Source: an uncultured Eubacteriales bacterium (GTDB lineage: Bacteria; Bacillota; Clostridia; Oscillospirales; Oscillospiraceae). Taken from it: a stretch of DNA of 17,544 nucleotides. The position numbers were made by a program, and so were the translations under genes. The notes beneath the pieces were generated by a model. The model worked only from the letters and a program-made list of their open reading frames with translations. It had not been told where the DNA came from and did no database searches. This document shows, piece after piece, positions 6,566 to 13,975 of the stretch. The first letter of the stretch is position 1; every line of letters begins with the position of its first letter. The stretch is taken from the NCBI GenBank assembly GCA_900555665.1, contig USLX01000038.1, forward strand, positions 1 to 17,544, read 5' to 3'.

Positions 6566-6576
6566 ATACAAAACGC

Positions 6577-6602
6577 AAGGCCTGTGCAGACGCACAGGCC
6601 TT
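6577..6602 (-). terminator. Terminator of the ferredoxin gene
   Basis: AAGGCCTGTGC (6577-6587) pairs perfectly with GCACAGGCCTT (6592-6602) around AGAC. It lies 18 bases past the ferredoxin stop. On the minus strand the stem ends in TT and is followed by a GCGTTTTG stretch, so the T run is broken. Termination seems likely but may be partial, which would let some transcripts run into the trmN6-like gene. Confidence 0.7.
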
Positions 6603-6619
6603 TTGTTCATGTACGGAAA

Positions 6620-6790
6620 TTACTCCTGGCTGATCGCGTCGTTCGGGCACTCGGCAGCGCAGGTGCCGCAATCTACGCACTGATCGGCGTCGATGACGTA
6701 CTTGTCGTCGCCCTCGGTGATGATGCCCAGAGGACATGCGTCAGCACAAGCGCCGCACTTGACGCAAGCATCGCTGATAACGTAAGCCAT
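6620..6790 (-). CDS. 2[4Fe-4S] ferredoxin, clostridial type
   Basis: This 56-residue electron carrier has two complete cluster motifs: C9-K-C12-A-C15-x3-C19-P and C38-x2-C41-x2-C44-x3-C48-P, as in clostridial ferredoxins, whose length it matches. It should carry low-potential electrons in the cytosol, for instance to hydrogenase or from pyruvate:ferredoxin oxidoreductase; the partner is not shown here. The start at 6790 (MAYVISDACVKCG) is preferred over an ATG five codons earlier, because GGAGG stands 8 bases before 6790 while the outer ATG would place it inside the coding region. It has its own promoter (6823-6851) and terminator (6577-6602), so it is a single-gene unit. Confidence 0.97.
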   Translation of the reverse strand: MAYVISDACVKCGACADACPLGIITEGDDKYVIDADQCVDCGTCAAECPNDAISQE

Positions 6791-6822
6791 TATGATTACC
6801 TCCATATAGTAGTTGTGCCTTC

Positions 6823-6851
6823 ATAATAACACAGTTTTCGCAAAATGCAAA
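6823..6851 (-). promoter_or_regulatory. Sigma-A promoter of the ferredoxin gene
   Basis: On the minus strand, TTTGCA (6851-6846) and TATTAT (6828-6823) lie 17 bases apart, about 33 bases before the ferredoxin start. The -10 matches consensus at five of six positions and the -35 at four. The AT-rich setting between two divergent genes also fits a promoter. Confidence 0.6.
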
Positions 6852-6869
6852 TGATATTTCTGTGAATTT

Positions 6870-6898
6870 TTGAAGCATTTTTTCGGTTAAAGTACTCT
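6870..6898 (+). promoter_or_regulatory. Candidate promoter of the clpC-like gene
   Basis: TTGAAG (6870-6875) and TACTCT (6893-6898) are 17 bases apart, in the gap divergent from the ferredoxin. The -10 is weak (three of six). No CtsR-type tandem heptamer repeat or CIRCE hairpin is visible, so heat-shock control of the usual kind is not evident. A small CCGGC/GCCGG hairpin (6914-6926) lies in the leader. Confidence 0.3.
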
Positions 6899-6976
6899 TA
6901 TTCCTTCGCTTTTCCGGCAAAGCCGGTATAAACCCGCGCCAAAGCGGCGAGAATCTGGGGGAAGGAGGCGGCCAAC

Positions 6977-9328
6977 ATGCGGGAACCGGAACTTTCTGCG
7001 TCGCTGACGCTGCTTCTCCGGCGCGCCGGGCGTCAGGCCCGCGCCATGGGGCACAGCTATGTCGGCACGGAACATTTTCTCCTCGCCCTGCTCACGGAGA
7101 CGCGGGCGGGCTGGGTGCTCAGGAGTCTCGGCTGGGAAGAGCGCGGCCTGCGGAGCCTGATGCTCCTGCAGACGGGGCAGGGCAATCGGGGTGCGGCGCT
7201 GCTTCAGGGTTATTCCCCCGCGGCCAGGGCCAGCCTCCGCCGCGCATCGGGGGAGGCGAAGACGCTGCGCGCCTGCGCGGTCGAGCCGGAGCATCTGCTC
7301 CTTGCGCTCCTGCGCCAGCCGGACTGCACGGCCTCACGCCTGCTCCGGCGCACGGGCGCCGATCTCAACTGCGTATTTTCCGCCGTCTATACACACTGCA
7401 CTGCGGCGCCGCAGCGTGCGCCGGGGAGGGAGCTTCCTACGAAACTGTTGGAACAATACTGTGAAAATATGCTGGAAAAGACCGCCTCCATGGAGCCGGT
7501 CATCGGCCGTGAGCGCGAGATTGCGCAGCTGCTTCAGGTGCTCAGCCGCAAGAATAAGAACAACCCCGCCCTCATCGGCGAACCCGGCGTGGGCAAAACG
7601 GCCATTGTCGAGGGCCTGGCCCAGCGGATGGCCGCGGGCTGCGTGCCGGAGCCGCTGCGTGGCAAGCGCCTCTACAGCCTGAATCTTGCCAGCGTCCTCG
7701 CCGGAACGAAATACCGCGGCGAATTTGAAGAGCGCATCCGCGACATTCTGGCGGAGATCCGCCGCTGCGGCAATGTCATCCTCTTCGCCGACGAGATGCA
7801 CACGCTGGCCGGCGCGGGCAGTGCCGAGGGGGCCATCGACGCGGCCAACCTGCTCAAGCCCGCCTTGGGGCGCGGGGAACTCCAGCTGATCGGGGCCACC
7901 ACCCTGGAGGAGTACCGCAAGTTCATTGAAAAAGACGCCGCGCTCGAGCGCCGCTTCCGCCCCATCATGGTGCGTGAGCCGAGCAGAGCGGAAACCGAGG
8001 AGATCCTGAAGGGCCTCCGTCCCGGCCTCGAGCGGCATCACTGCGTCCGCATCTCGGCCGGAGCCATCCATGCCGCCGTCGAGCTCTCCTGCCGCTATCT
8101 CACCGACCGTTTCCTGCCTGACAAGGCCCTCGACCTGCTCGACGAGAGCGCCGCGCGCGTCTGGCTCACCGACAGCCGGGACGGCGGCGGGGTGCTGGTG
8201 CAGGAAAAGCGCCAGCTCGCCTGCCAGTTGGAGCAGGCTGTCTCCGCCAGCCGCTATGAGCAGGCCGCGCAGCTGCGCGACAAGCTGGAATCCATTCTCC
8301 GCCGCCAGACCGCTGCCGCCCAGTCCCAGCCCTTTATCGGTCCGGAGGAGATCGCCGCGACGGTCGCGGCCAAGACCGGCATCCCCTTACAAAAGCTCAG
8401 CAGCCCGGAAAAAGAACGCCTGCGGCACCTGCGCGACCAGCTGACGGAGTGGGTTGTGGGGCAGCCGGAGGCCGTGGAGCAGGTGGCCCGGGCGGTGCTG
8501 CGCGGGCGGCTGGGCCTTGCCGGCGCGGCGCGCCCGGTGGCCTCCATCCTTCTCTCCGGGCCGACCGGCACGGGCAAAACCCAGCTCTGCCGCGCCCTGG
8601 CCGAGTGCGTCTTCGGTACGCAGGATGCGCTCGTGCGCATCGACATGAGCGAATATATGGAGCCGAGCTCCGTCTCCCGCCTCATCGGCGCGCCGCCGGG
8701 CTATATCGGCCACGACGAGGGCGGCATGCTGACGGAAAAGGTCCGCCGCCGGCCCTACTGCGTCGTCCTGCTCGACGAGATCGAAAAGGCGCACCGGGAC
8801 GTGACAAACCTTCTCCTGCAAATCCTGGAGGACGGTACGCTCACCGACGCCTTCGGCCGCGCGGTCAACTTTAAAAATACCATCGTTGTCATGACTTCCA
8901 ATCTCGGCAGCGAGCAGCAGAGCCAGGGCGGCCTCGGCTTCACGCCGCAGCCGGAGGCGGAGCGCTGGCGCAAGGCCCTCCGCATGTCCTTCCGCCCGGA
9001 GCTGCTCGGGCGGATCGACTGCATCCTTACCTTCCGCCCCCTCTCATGCCCCACGCTCACGGCCATCGCGCAAAAGCTCCTCGCCGAGACCGCCGCCCGC
9101 GCCGCTGCCCAGGGCGTGACGCTCGAGCTGGCGGCAGAAGCCGCGCCCTGCCTTGCCGGCCTCTGCCAGGGGGATGCCTCCGGCGCGCGGGCGCTGCGCC
9201 ATCTCATCCAGTCCCAGGTGGAAGATCCGCTGGCCGACTGCATGCTCACGGCTTCTTCCCTCCGCCGCGCGCGGCTGCAGGTGGAAGGCGGCGCGCTCCG
9301 CGTCCTGCCGGTTGAAGTGAAATTATAG
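6977..9328 (+). CDS. ClpC-type AAA+ unfoldase (ATP-dependent Clp protease ATP-binding subunit)
   Basis: This 783-residue Hsp100 ATPase unfolds proteins and feeds them to ClpP. The double Clp N-domain (about 1-145) is followed by AAA-1 with Walker A GEPGVGKT (201-208), pore loop KYRG (245-248), Walker B ILFADEMHTL (268-277) and RRFRPI. A short middle region has a UVR-like coiled segment (about 408-442), as in ClpC; the long ClpB coiled coil is absent. AAA-2 has GPTGTGKT (528-535), pore loop GYIG (575-578), Walker B VVLLDEIEKAH (596-606), FRPELLGRID and the sensor-2 GARALR (736-741). A GLGF loop (652-655) stands where ClpA and ClpC carry the ClpP-docking tripeptide, suggesting a ClpP partner. 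AAGGAGG precedes the ATG. No ctsR, mcsA or mcsB lies beside it, so it may be a paralogue outside the stress operon. Confidence 0.93.
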   Translation: MREPELSASLTLLLRRAGRQARAMGHSYVGTEHFLLALLTETRAGWVLRSLGWEERGLRSLMLLQTGQGNRGAALLQGYSPAARASLRRASGEAKTLRACAVEPEHLLLALLRQPDCTASRLLRRTGADLNCVFSAVYTHCTAAPQRAPGRELPTKLLEQYCENMLEKTASMEPVIGREREIAQLLQVLSRKNKNNPALIGEPGVGKTAIVEGLAQRMAAGCVPEPLRGKRLYSLNLASVLAGTKYRGEFEERIRDILAEIRRCGNVILFADEMHTLAGAGSAEGAIDAANLLKPALGRGELQLIGATTLEEYRKFIEKDAALERRFRPIMVREPSRAETEEILKGLRPGLERHHCVRISAGAIHAAVELSCRYLTDRFLPDKALDLLDESAARVWLTDSRDGGGVLVQEKRQLACQLEQAVSASRYEQAAQLRDKLESILRRQTAAAQSQPFIGPEEIAATVAAKTGIPLQKLSSPEKERLRHLRDQLTEWVVGQPEAVEQVARAVLRGRLGLAGAARPVASILLSGPTGTGKTQLCRALAECVFGTQDALVRIDMSEYMEPSSVSRLIGAPPGYIGHDEGGMLTEKVRRRPYCVVLLDEIEKAHRDVTNLLLQILEDGTLTDAFGRAVNFKNTIVVMTSNLGSEQQSQGGLGFTPQPEAERWRKALRMSFRPELLGRIDCILTFRPLSCPTLTAIAQKLLAETAARAAAQGVTLELAAEAAPCLAGLCQGDASGARALRHLIQSQVEDPLADCMLTASSLRRARLQVEGGALRVLPVEVKL

Positions 9329-9411
9329 AAAATACGTTCGAAAATTGGGAACCGAGGGGAAAATGGGCACAATTTGTAAATATTTTCTTTGAAAAAATTT
9401 CTCCGAGGGCC

Positions 9412-9440
9412 TTGCATTTTATGTTAACAACCCTTATTAT
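9412..9440 (+). promoter_or_regulatory. Promoter of the dcw (mraZ) cluster
   Basis: TTGCAT (9412-9417) and TATTAT (9435-9440) are exactly 17 bases apart in an AT-rich stretch. It is the only good promoter before mraZ and lies right against the MraZ-type operator array, so a repressor bound there would block it. I see no clear terminator between the end of the clpC-like gene (9328) and this promoter, so some read-through into mraZ is possible. Confidence 0.75.
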
Positions 9441-9447
9441 ATAACTG

Positions 9448-9485
9448 AAGTGGAGCCAAGTGGAGTAAAAAAGATGAAAATGGAG
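9448..9485 (+). promoter_or_regulatory. MraZ operator: TGGAG repeats on a 10-bp step
   Basis: AAGTGGAG occurs at 9448-9455 and 9458-9465 and AAATGGAG at 9478-9485, exactly 10 and 20 bases apart; the intermediate site (9468-9475) is degenerate. MraZ is known to bind direct repeats with a TGG-rich core on one face of the helix upstream of its own gene and to repress the cluster (E. coli and Mycoplasma work). The array starts 7 bases past the -10 and ends against the mraZ ribosome-binding site, so it overlaps the transcription start and leader. Confidence 0.75.
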
Positions 9486-9506
9486 CAGAAGGAGAGGTGA
9501 GCGCAC

Positions 9507-9923
9507 ATGTACGGCAAGTATAAGCATTCTGTCGACCCCAAGGGCCGTCTGTTCGTTCCCTCCAAGCTGCGCGAAGAGCTGGGCGAGGCGTTCTACGTCA
9601 CGCTCGGCCTCGATCACTGCCTGTCGGTCTATACCGAGGCCGGCTGGCAGACCATTCTGGACAAATATAACGCCCTGCCCATCTCACAGGCGCGCAAAAT
9701 GCGCTTCCTGTTCGCCAACGCCGCCAAATGCGAGCCCGACAAGCAGGGCCGCTTCCTCATCCCGGCGGAGCTGCGCCAGTACGCGGGCATCTCGCAGGAT
9801 GTCACCTTCATCGGCCAGGGCGGCCACGCCGAAATCTGGGACAGCGAGGCCTATGACAAGCTCGAGCAGGAGACGCTCACGCCCGAAAACCTCACCGCCG
9901 TGATGGAGGAGCTTGGATTCTGA
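9507..9923 (+). CDS. mraZ: MraZ, transcriptional regulator of the dcw cluster
   Basis: The 138-residue protein has two SpoVT/AbrB-like half-barrel repeats, each with its conserved loop: DPKGRLFVPSKLREE (10-24) and DKQGRFLIPAELRQY (78-92). MraZ assembles into a ring that binds its own promoter repeats and usually represses the division and cell-wall operon; it is the first gene, as usual. AAGGAG about 11 bases before the ATG supports the start. The stop overlaps the rsmH start by one base (TGATG), so the two are translationally coupled. The length fits the family. Confidence 0.98.
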   Translation: MYGKYKHSVDPKGRLFVPSKLREELGEAFYVTLGLDHCLSVYTEAGWQTILDKYNALPISQARKMRFLFANAAKCEPDKQGRFLIPAELRQYAGISQDVTFIGQGGHAEIWDSEAYDKLEQETLTPENLTAVMEELGF

Positions 9924-10855
9924 TGGAATTTTCGCACCGCTCTGTCCTCCTCTGGGAATGTATTGAGGCGCTGAACATCCGCCCCGACGGGGTCTATCTC
10001 GACGGCACGCTCGGCGGCGCGGGCCACTCGCTGGAGATCTGCCGCCGCCTCACAACCGGCCGCCTCATCGGTGTCGACCGTGACCCCGTGGCCCTCGAGG
10101 CTGCGACCCGCCGACTCCAGAGCCACCTCAGCAAGGTGACGCTCGTCCACGATAATTTTGAAAACATCGCCGCGATTCAGGAAAGCCTCGGCCTGCCCGG
10201 CCTCGACGGTATCCTCCTCGACCTCGGCGTCTCCAGTCCGCAGCTCGACGACGGCGCACGCGGCTTTTCCTATATGGCCGACGCGCCGCTCGATATGCGC
10301 ATGGATCGCAGCCAGGCCCTCACGGCCTACGACGTGGTAAACAACTGGCCGCGTGCCGAGCTGAAGAAGATCCTCTTCGAGTATGGCGAAGAGCGCTACG
10401 CCCCGCAGATCGCCGCCGCCATCGACCGCATCCGCCAGGATCACCCCATCGAAACCACGCTCGAGCTGGTCGACGTCATCCGCGCCGCCATGCCCGATAA
10501 AGCCCTGCGCGAAAAGCAGCACCCGGCCAAGCGCAGCTTCCAGGCCATCCGCATCGCCGTCAACGACGAGCTCGGCGCAGTCAGCCGCGTCATGCGCGAC
10601 GCCGTCTCCTGCCTGAACCCCGGCGGCCGCCTCGCCGTCATCACGTTCCACTCGCTCGAAGACCGCATCGTAAAAAACGCCATGGCCGAGGCTGCAAAGG
10701 GCTGTACCTGCCCGCCGAGCTTCCCGGTCTGCGTCTGCGGCAATAAACCCAGAATCGAGATCCTGACCCGCAAACCCATCATCGCGACCCGCGAAGAGGT
10801 CGAAGAAAATCCCCGCTCCCGCAGCGCCAAGCTGCGCGTAGCAGAAAAGCTGTAA
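9923..10855 (+). CDS. rsmH: 16S rRNA (cytosine-1402 N4)-methyltransferase
   Basis: RsmH (MraW) methylates N4 of C1402 in 16S rRNA, the same nucleotide that RsmI in this window methylates on its ribose. The 310-residue protein shows YLDGTLGGAGHS (25-36), the S-adenosylmethionine site; GVDRDP (50-55); LLDLGVSSPQLDD (98-110); GFSYM and PLDMRMD (122-128); then HPAKRSFQAIRIAVNDEL and VITFHSLEDRIVK. All are family signatures and the length is usual. A GGAGGAG sits 11 bases before the ATG, inside the end of mraZ. Being second in the dcw cluster is typical. Confidence 0.98.
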   Translation: MEFSHRSVLLWECIEALNIRPDGVYLDGTLGGAGHSLEICRRLTTGRLIGVDRDPVALEAATRRLQSHLSKVTLVHDNFENIAAIQESLGLPGLDGILLDLGVSSPQLDDGARGFSYMADAPLDMRMDRSQALTAYDVVNNWPRAELKKILFEYGEERYAPQIAAAIDRIRQDHPIETTLELVDVIRAAMPDKALREKQHPAKRSFQAIRIAVNDELGAVSRVMRDAVSCLNPGGRLAVITFHSLEDRIVKNAMAEAAKGCTCPPSFPVCVCGNKPRIEILTRKPIIATREEVEENPRSRSAKLRVAEKL

Positions 10856-10884
10856 CATCTTTTTGAGAAACGGAGTAAACCGGC

Positions 10885-11424
10885 ATGGCTGACCGCAGAG
10901 CACAATATCATACCAACGGCGCGGCCGCCTACGACGTTTACACCTGGCAAAGCAGCGCCGCGCCTGATCGGCGGCCCGAGCCGCAGCACCTTCCCGAGGA
11001 GCGCCCGCTTCCCCGGAAGCAGCAGCGCGTCAAGGCCCGCACGGCGCTGGCCCCGTTCACGCTCTTCGGCGTGCTGGCCGTGGCCTGCATGCTGATTCTG
11101 GTCGTCTTCGGCTATGTGCAGCTCTTCGAGGCCACCAGCCGCGTCAGCGAGCTGGAAGACCAGCTCTCGGCGCTCCAGGCCCAGCAGACCCAGCTGCAAA
11201 GCCGCTATGAGGCCCGCATCGATCTCGATTCCATCGAAACGGCGGCCAAAGACCTGGGACTGAGCAAACCCGCACAGGACCAAATCATCTATGTCAATCT
11301 CGCCGGCACCGACCGGGCAGAGATCTATCAGGAGGAAAAGACCAGCGTCATCGGCGAGATCGTCTCCGCCATGGAGCAGAGCGTTTCCAGCCTGATCGCA
11401 TATCTGCGTGCCGCCTCTGCATAA
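10885..11424 (+). CDS. ftsL: FtsL-like septal division protein
   Basis: The position between rsmH and the class B penicillin-binding protein, and the topology, identify this as FtsL; sequence similarity in the family is always low. The 179-residue protein has a proline- and charge-rich cytoplasmic N-terminus (about 1-55), one membrane span (about 57-78), then a heptad-rich coiled coil (about 80-112, SRVSELEDQLSALQAQQTQL) outside the membrane. FtsL forms the FtsQLB subcomplex that activates septal peptidoglycan synthesis. The segment DSIETAAKDLGLSKPAQDQI (115-134) is the usual post-coil motif. The C-terminal 45 residues and long N-terminus make it larger than the roughly 120 residues of B. subtilis FtsL. 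CGGAG lies upstream of the ATG. Confidence 0.87.
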   Translation: MADRRAQYHTNGAAAYDVYTWQSSAAPDRRPEPQHLPEERPLPRKQQRVKARTALAPFTLFGVLAVACMLILVVFGYVQLFEATSRVSELEDQLSALQAQQTQLQSRYEARIDLDSIETAAKDLGLSKPAQDQIIYVNLAGTDRAEIYQEEKTSVIGEIVSAMEQSVSSLIAYLRAASA

Positions 11425-11458
11425 GCATAGGACAGATCACGCAGCAATAAAGCAGTTG

Positions 11459-11495
11459 CAAGGGCGGTCGTGAGAAAAACTACCGCCCTTGTTTT
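11459..11495 (+). terminator. Terminator-like hairpin between ftsL and the penicillin-binding protein gene
   Basis: CAAGGGCGGT (11459-11468) pairs perfectly with ACCGCCCTTG (11482-11491) around a 13-base loop, then four T. It lies about 35 bases past ftsL and 18 before the next ATG, inside the dcw cluster. The T run is short, so it may only partly stop transcription, or it may protect an mRNA end. No promoter is clear between it and the downstream gene. Confidence 0.6.
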
Positions 11496-11513
11496 GGCTA
11501 TGAGGGACAAACT

Positions 11514-13904
11514 ATGTCATTGAAATTACTCCCCAAAAAACGGGAAAAGAAGATCAGCTCCGCCGAGCAGTCGCAGCGCGCCAATCGCACCATTCTCCGG
11601 CGCACACTGTTTTTGATGATCCTCTGCGGTATCGTGCTCTTTATTCCGCTCATCTTCACGCTCTACAAGCTCATGATCGTCGAGCACGATAAATATGAAG
11701 AGCTGGCCATCAATAACCAGACCCGCTCTACCAACCTCACGGCCTCCCGCGGCGTCATCTACGACCGGAACATGAACGTCCTCGCCACGTCCACCACCGT
11801 CGAGACGGTCTTCATCGATCCCAACGAGATCGCCACCGAGATGAAAGACCCCGCCAACAGCAACCTCCTCGACCATATCGCCCGCGGCCTGTCCGAGATC
11901 CTGGACGTTGAGCCGGACTTCGTCTATCAGCAGGCAGCCGACACGGCCTACCGCTATAAGATCATCCAACGCAAGATCTCGGAAGAGCTGGCCGATCAGG
12001 TGCGCGAGTTCATCAACGAAAACGACATCAAGGGCGTCTACCTCGAGACCGACGCGCAGCGCTATTATCCCTATGCCTCGCTGGCCGCGCAGGTGCTCGG
12101 CTTTGTGAGCAAAGACAACGTCGGCCAGGAGGGCCTCGAAGCCTACTATGACTCCGAGCTCGAGGGCACGGCGGGCAAGGTTGTCACCAGCAAGGGCAAC
12201 TACGGCTCCGAGATGCTCTATACTTATGAAAAATACTACGATGCCTCCGACGGCGACAGCTTTGTCCTCACCATCGATGCCACCGTGCAGTCCTACCTGG
12301 AGAAAAACCTCCAGAAGGCCATCGACAAATACGGCATCCTGAATGGCGCCTTCGGCATCGTGATGGACGTGAATACCGGCGATATCGTCGCCATGGCCAC
12401 CATGGGCAGCTACGACCCCAACAACTATCAGGAGGTCTACGATACTGCCACGGCACAGGCTCTGGAGGCGCAGTATCAGAAGGCCATGCTCCTGCGCAAG
12501 GACTCTCCGGAATATAACGCCGCCATCAAGGCCTATAACGAGGCCGTCGCCGCCGCGCGGCTCAAACAGTGGCGAAACCGCTGTGTCTCCGACGGCTACG
12601 AGCCCGGCTCCACGTTCAAGCTTGTCACCATGGCCACCGCGCTCGACTCCGGCTCCGTCACGGTGAACGATTCGTTCTACTGCGGCGGCCACGAGGATTT
12701 CAAGGGCCGTGACCAGACACTTTCGTGCTGGAAATCGGCGGGCCACGGAGCCGAGACGCTTGAAGAGGCGCTCGGCAATTCCTGCAACATTGCCTTCGGC
12801 CATATCGGCCTTCGCATCGGCGGCGAGACGTTCTACGACTACATCAAATCCTTCGGCTTCCTCGACCAGACCGGCGTCGACCTGCCCGGCGAAGCCAAGG
12901 GCCTCTTCTTCTCCAAGGCAGACCTGTCCGGCGCGTCCACGGCCTCGCTCATCTCCGCCTCCTTCGGCCAGACGTTCCGTATCACGCCCATCCAGCTGGT
13001 GCGCTCCGTCGCGGCCATCGTCAACGGCGGCTACCTGCTCGAGCCGCACATCGTCTCCAGCGTCCTCGACGCCGACGGCAACGTCGTGCAGAAGACGGAG
13101 CGAACCGTGCTCCGCCAGGTCATCAGCGAGGAGACATCTGCGACGATGCGCGAGTTCATGGAGTTCGTTGTCACCGACGGCACGGCCTCGAATGCCTATA
13201 CCCCCGGCTACCGCGTCGGCGGCAAGACCGGTACCTCCGAAAAGATCGACGAATACGACGAAAACGGCAAACCCGTCGACGACAAGATCGTCTCCTTCAT
13301 CGGCGTCGCTCCGATCAACGATCCGCAGTATCTCGTTCTGGTTGCCCTCGACACGCCGGAATACGTCGCCGGCACCAGCTATACGACGCATAACCAGTAC
13401 ATCTCCGGCGGCCTGATGGCCGCGCCGACCGTGCGTGACGTCTTCTCCGACATCCTGCCGTATCTCGGCGTCGAGCCGGACTACTCCTCCGACGATATCC
13501 GCGGCGTCAATATCGTCCTGCCGGACGTCATCGGCAAGACCGAGGCGGAGGCGGCGGAGCTGCTCTCGGCCAAGAGCATCACCTATCGTACCGTGGGCAA
13601 TGGCAGCGTCGTCACCGACCAGCTGCCCTCCGCGGGCAAGGAAGTCCCCGGCCATTCCGAGATCGTCCTCTACATGGGCGAGGAAAAGGTCACCGAAAAG
13701 ACCACCGTCCCCAACTTCATCGGCTACGGCGTGGCGGATGTCAACTGGCTGGCCAACCAGTACGGCCTCTATATCCAGGCCAAGGGTACCGACCGAACCG
13801 ACGTCTACGTCTCCGCCGCCTATCAGGACGTCCCCGAAGGCACGGAGGTTGACAAGGGGACTACAATTACAGTAGAATTTACAACCGGCGGTGCGTCCGA
13901 CTGA
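11514..13904 (+). CDS. Class B penicillin-binding protein with two PASTA domains (SpoVD/FtsI type)
   Basis: This 796-residue transpeptidase cross-links peptidoglycan outside the membrane. A short cytoplasmic N-terminus and one span (about 32-54) lead to the dimerisation region with RGVIYDRN (79-86). The transpeptidase motifs are SxxK at S366-T-F-K369, SxN at S423-C-N425 and KTG at K571-T-G573, so S366 is the catalytic, beta-lactam-acylated serine. Two PASTA domains follow (about 664-723 and 729-790). Between GSYDPNN (298-304) and YEPGSTFK lies a 55-residue stretch where I expect about 20, with a helical Ala/Glu/Lys/Tyr-rich insert. Its place before murE is that of spoVD or pbpB in Firmicutes. 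Whether it acts in division, in spore cortex, or both is open, as only one such gene is seen. The ribosome-binding site is weak (GAGGG). Confidence 0.95.
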   Translation: MSLKLLPKKREKKISSAEQSQRANRTILRRTLFLMILCGIVLFIPLIFTLYKLMIVEHDKYEELAINNQTRSTNLTASRGVIYDRNMNVLATSTTVETVFIDPNEIATEMKDPANSNLLDHIARGLSEILDVEPDFVYQQAADTAYRYKIIQRKISEELADQVREFINENDIKGVYLETDAQRYYPYASLAAQVLGFVSKDNVGQEGLEAYYDSELEGTAGKVVTSKGNYGSEMLYTYEKYYDASDGDSFVLTIDATVQSYLEKNLQKAIDKYGILNGAFGIVMDVNTGDIVAMATMGSYDPNNYQEVYDTATAQALEAQYQKAMLLRKDSPEYNAAIKAYNEAVAAARLKQWRNRCVSDGYEPGSTFKLVTMATALDSGSVTVNDSFYCGGHEDFKGRDQTLSCWKSAGHGAETLEEALGNSCNIAFGHIGLRIGGETFYDYIKSFGFLDQTGVDLPGEAKGLFFSKADLSGASTASLISASFGQTFRITPIQLVRSVAAIVNGGYLLEPHIVSSVLDADGNVVQKTERTVLRQVISEETSATMREFMEFVVTDGTASNAYTPGYRVGGKTGTSEKIDEYDENGKPVDDKIVSFIGVAPINDPQYLVLVALDTPEYVAGTSYTTHNQYISGGLMAAPTVRDVFSDILPYLGVEPDYSSDDIRGVNIVLPDVIGKTEAEAAELLSAKSITYRTVGNGSVVTDQLPSAGKEVPGHSEIVLYMGEEKVTEKTTVPNFIGYGVADVNWLANQYGLYIQAKGTDRTDVYVSAAYQDVPEGTEVDKGTTITVEFTTGGASD

Positions 13905-13935
13905 TCCCGGATGTTCCGGAGATTCCGCGCCCCGC

Positions 13936-13960
13936 GCCGGATGACACGCTTCCGGCTTTT
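13936..13960 (+). terminator. Weak hairpin before murE
   Basis: GCCGGA (13936-13941) pairs with TCCGGC (13951-13956) around a 9-base loop, followed by TTTT. It lies in the 71-base gap between the penicillin-binding protein gene and murE and directly precedes the AAAGGAG of murE. The stem is only 6 bp, so any termination would be partial; it may be chance in GC-rich DNA. Confidence 0.3.
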
Positions 13961-13975
13961 CAAAGGAGAACGACC

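Noticed and set aside
6977..9328. ClpB (disaggregase) as the identity of the Clp ATPase
   Set aside because: The long coiled middle domain of ClpB is absent. A short UVR-like segment and a ClpP-docking-type GLGF loop favour ClpC.
11526..13655. A 709-codon open frame antisense to the penicillin-binding protein gene (and similar ones at 1645-3354 and 15349-16674)
   Set aside because: Their translations are low-complexity Val/Ala/Gly/Asp/Arg-rich sequences without motifs. They lie opposite genes with clear families and lack ribosome-binding sites. Open antisense frames are expected in such GC-rich coding DNA.
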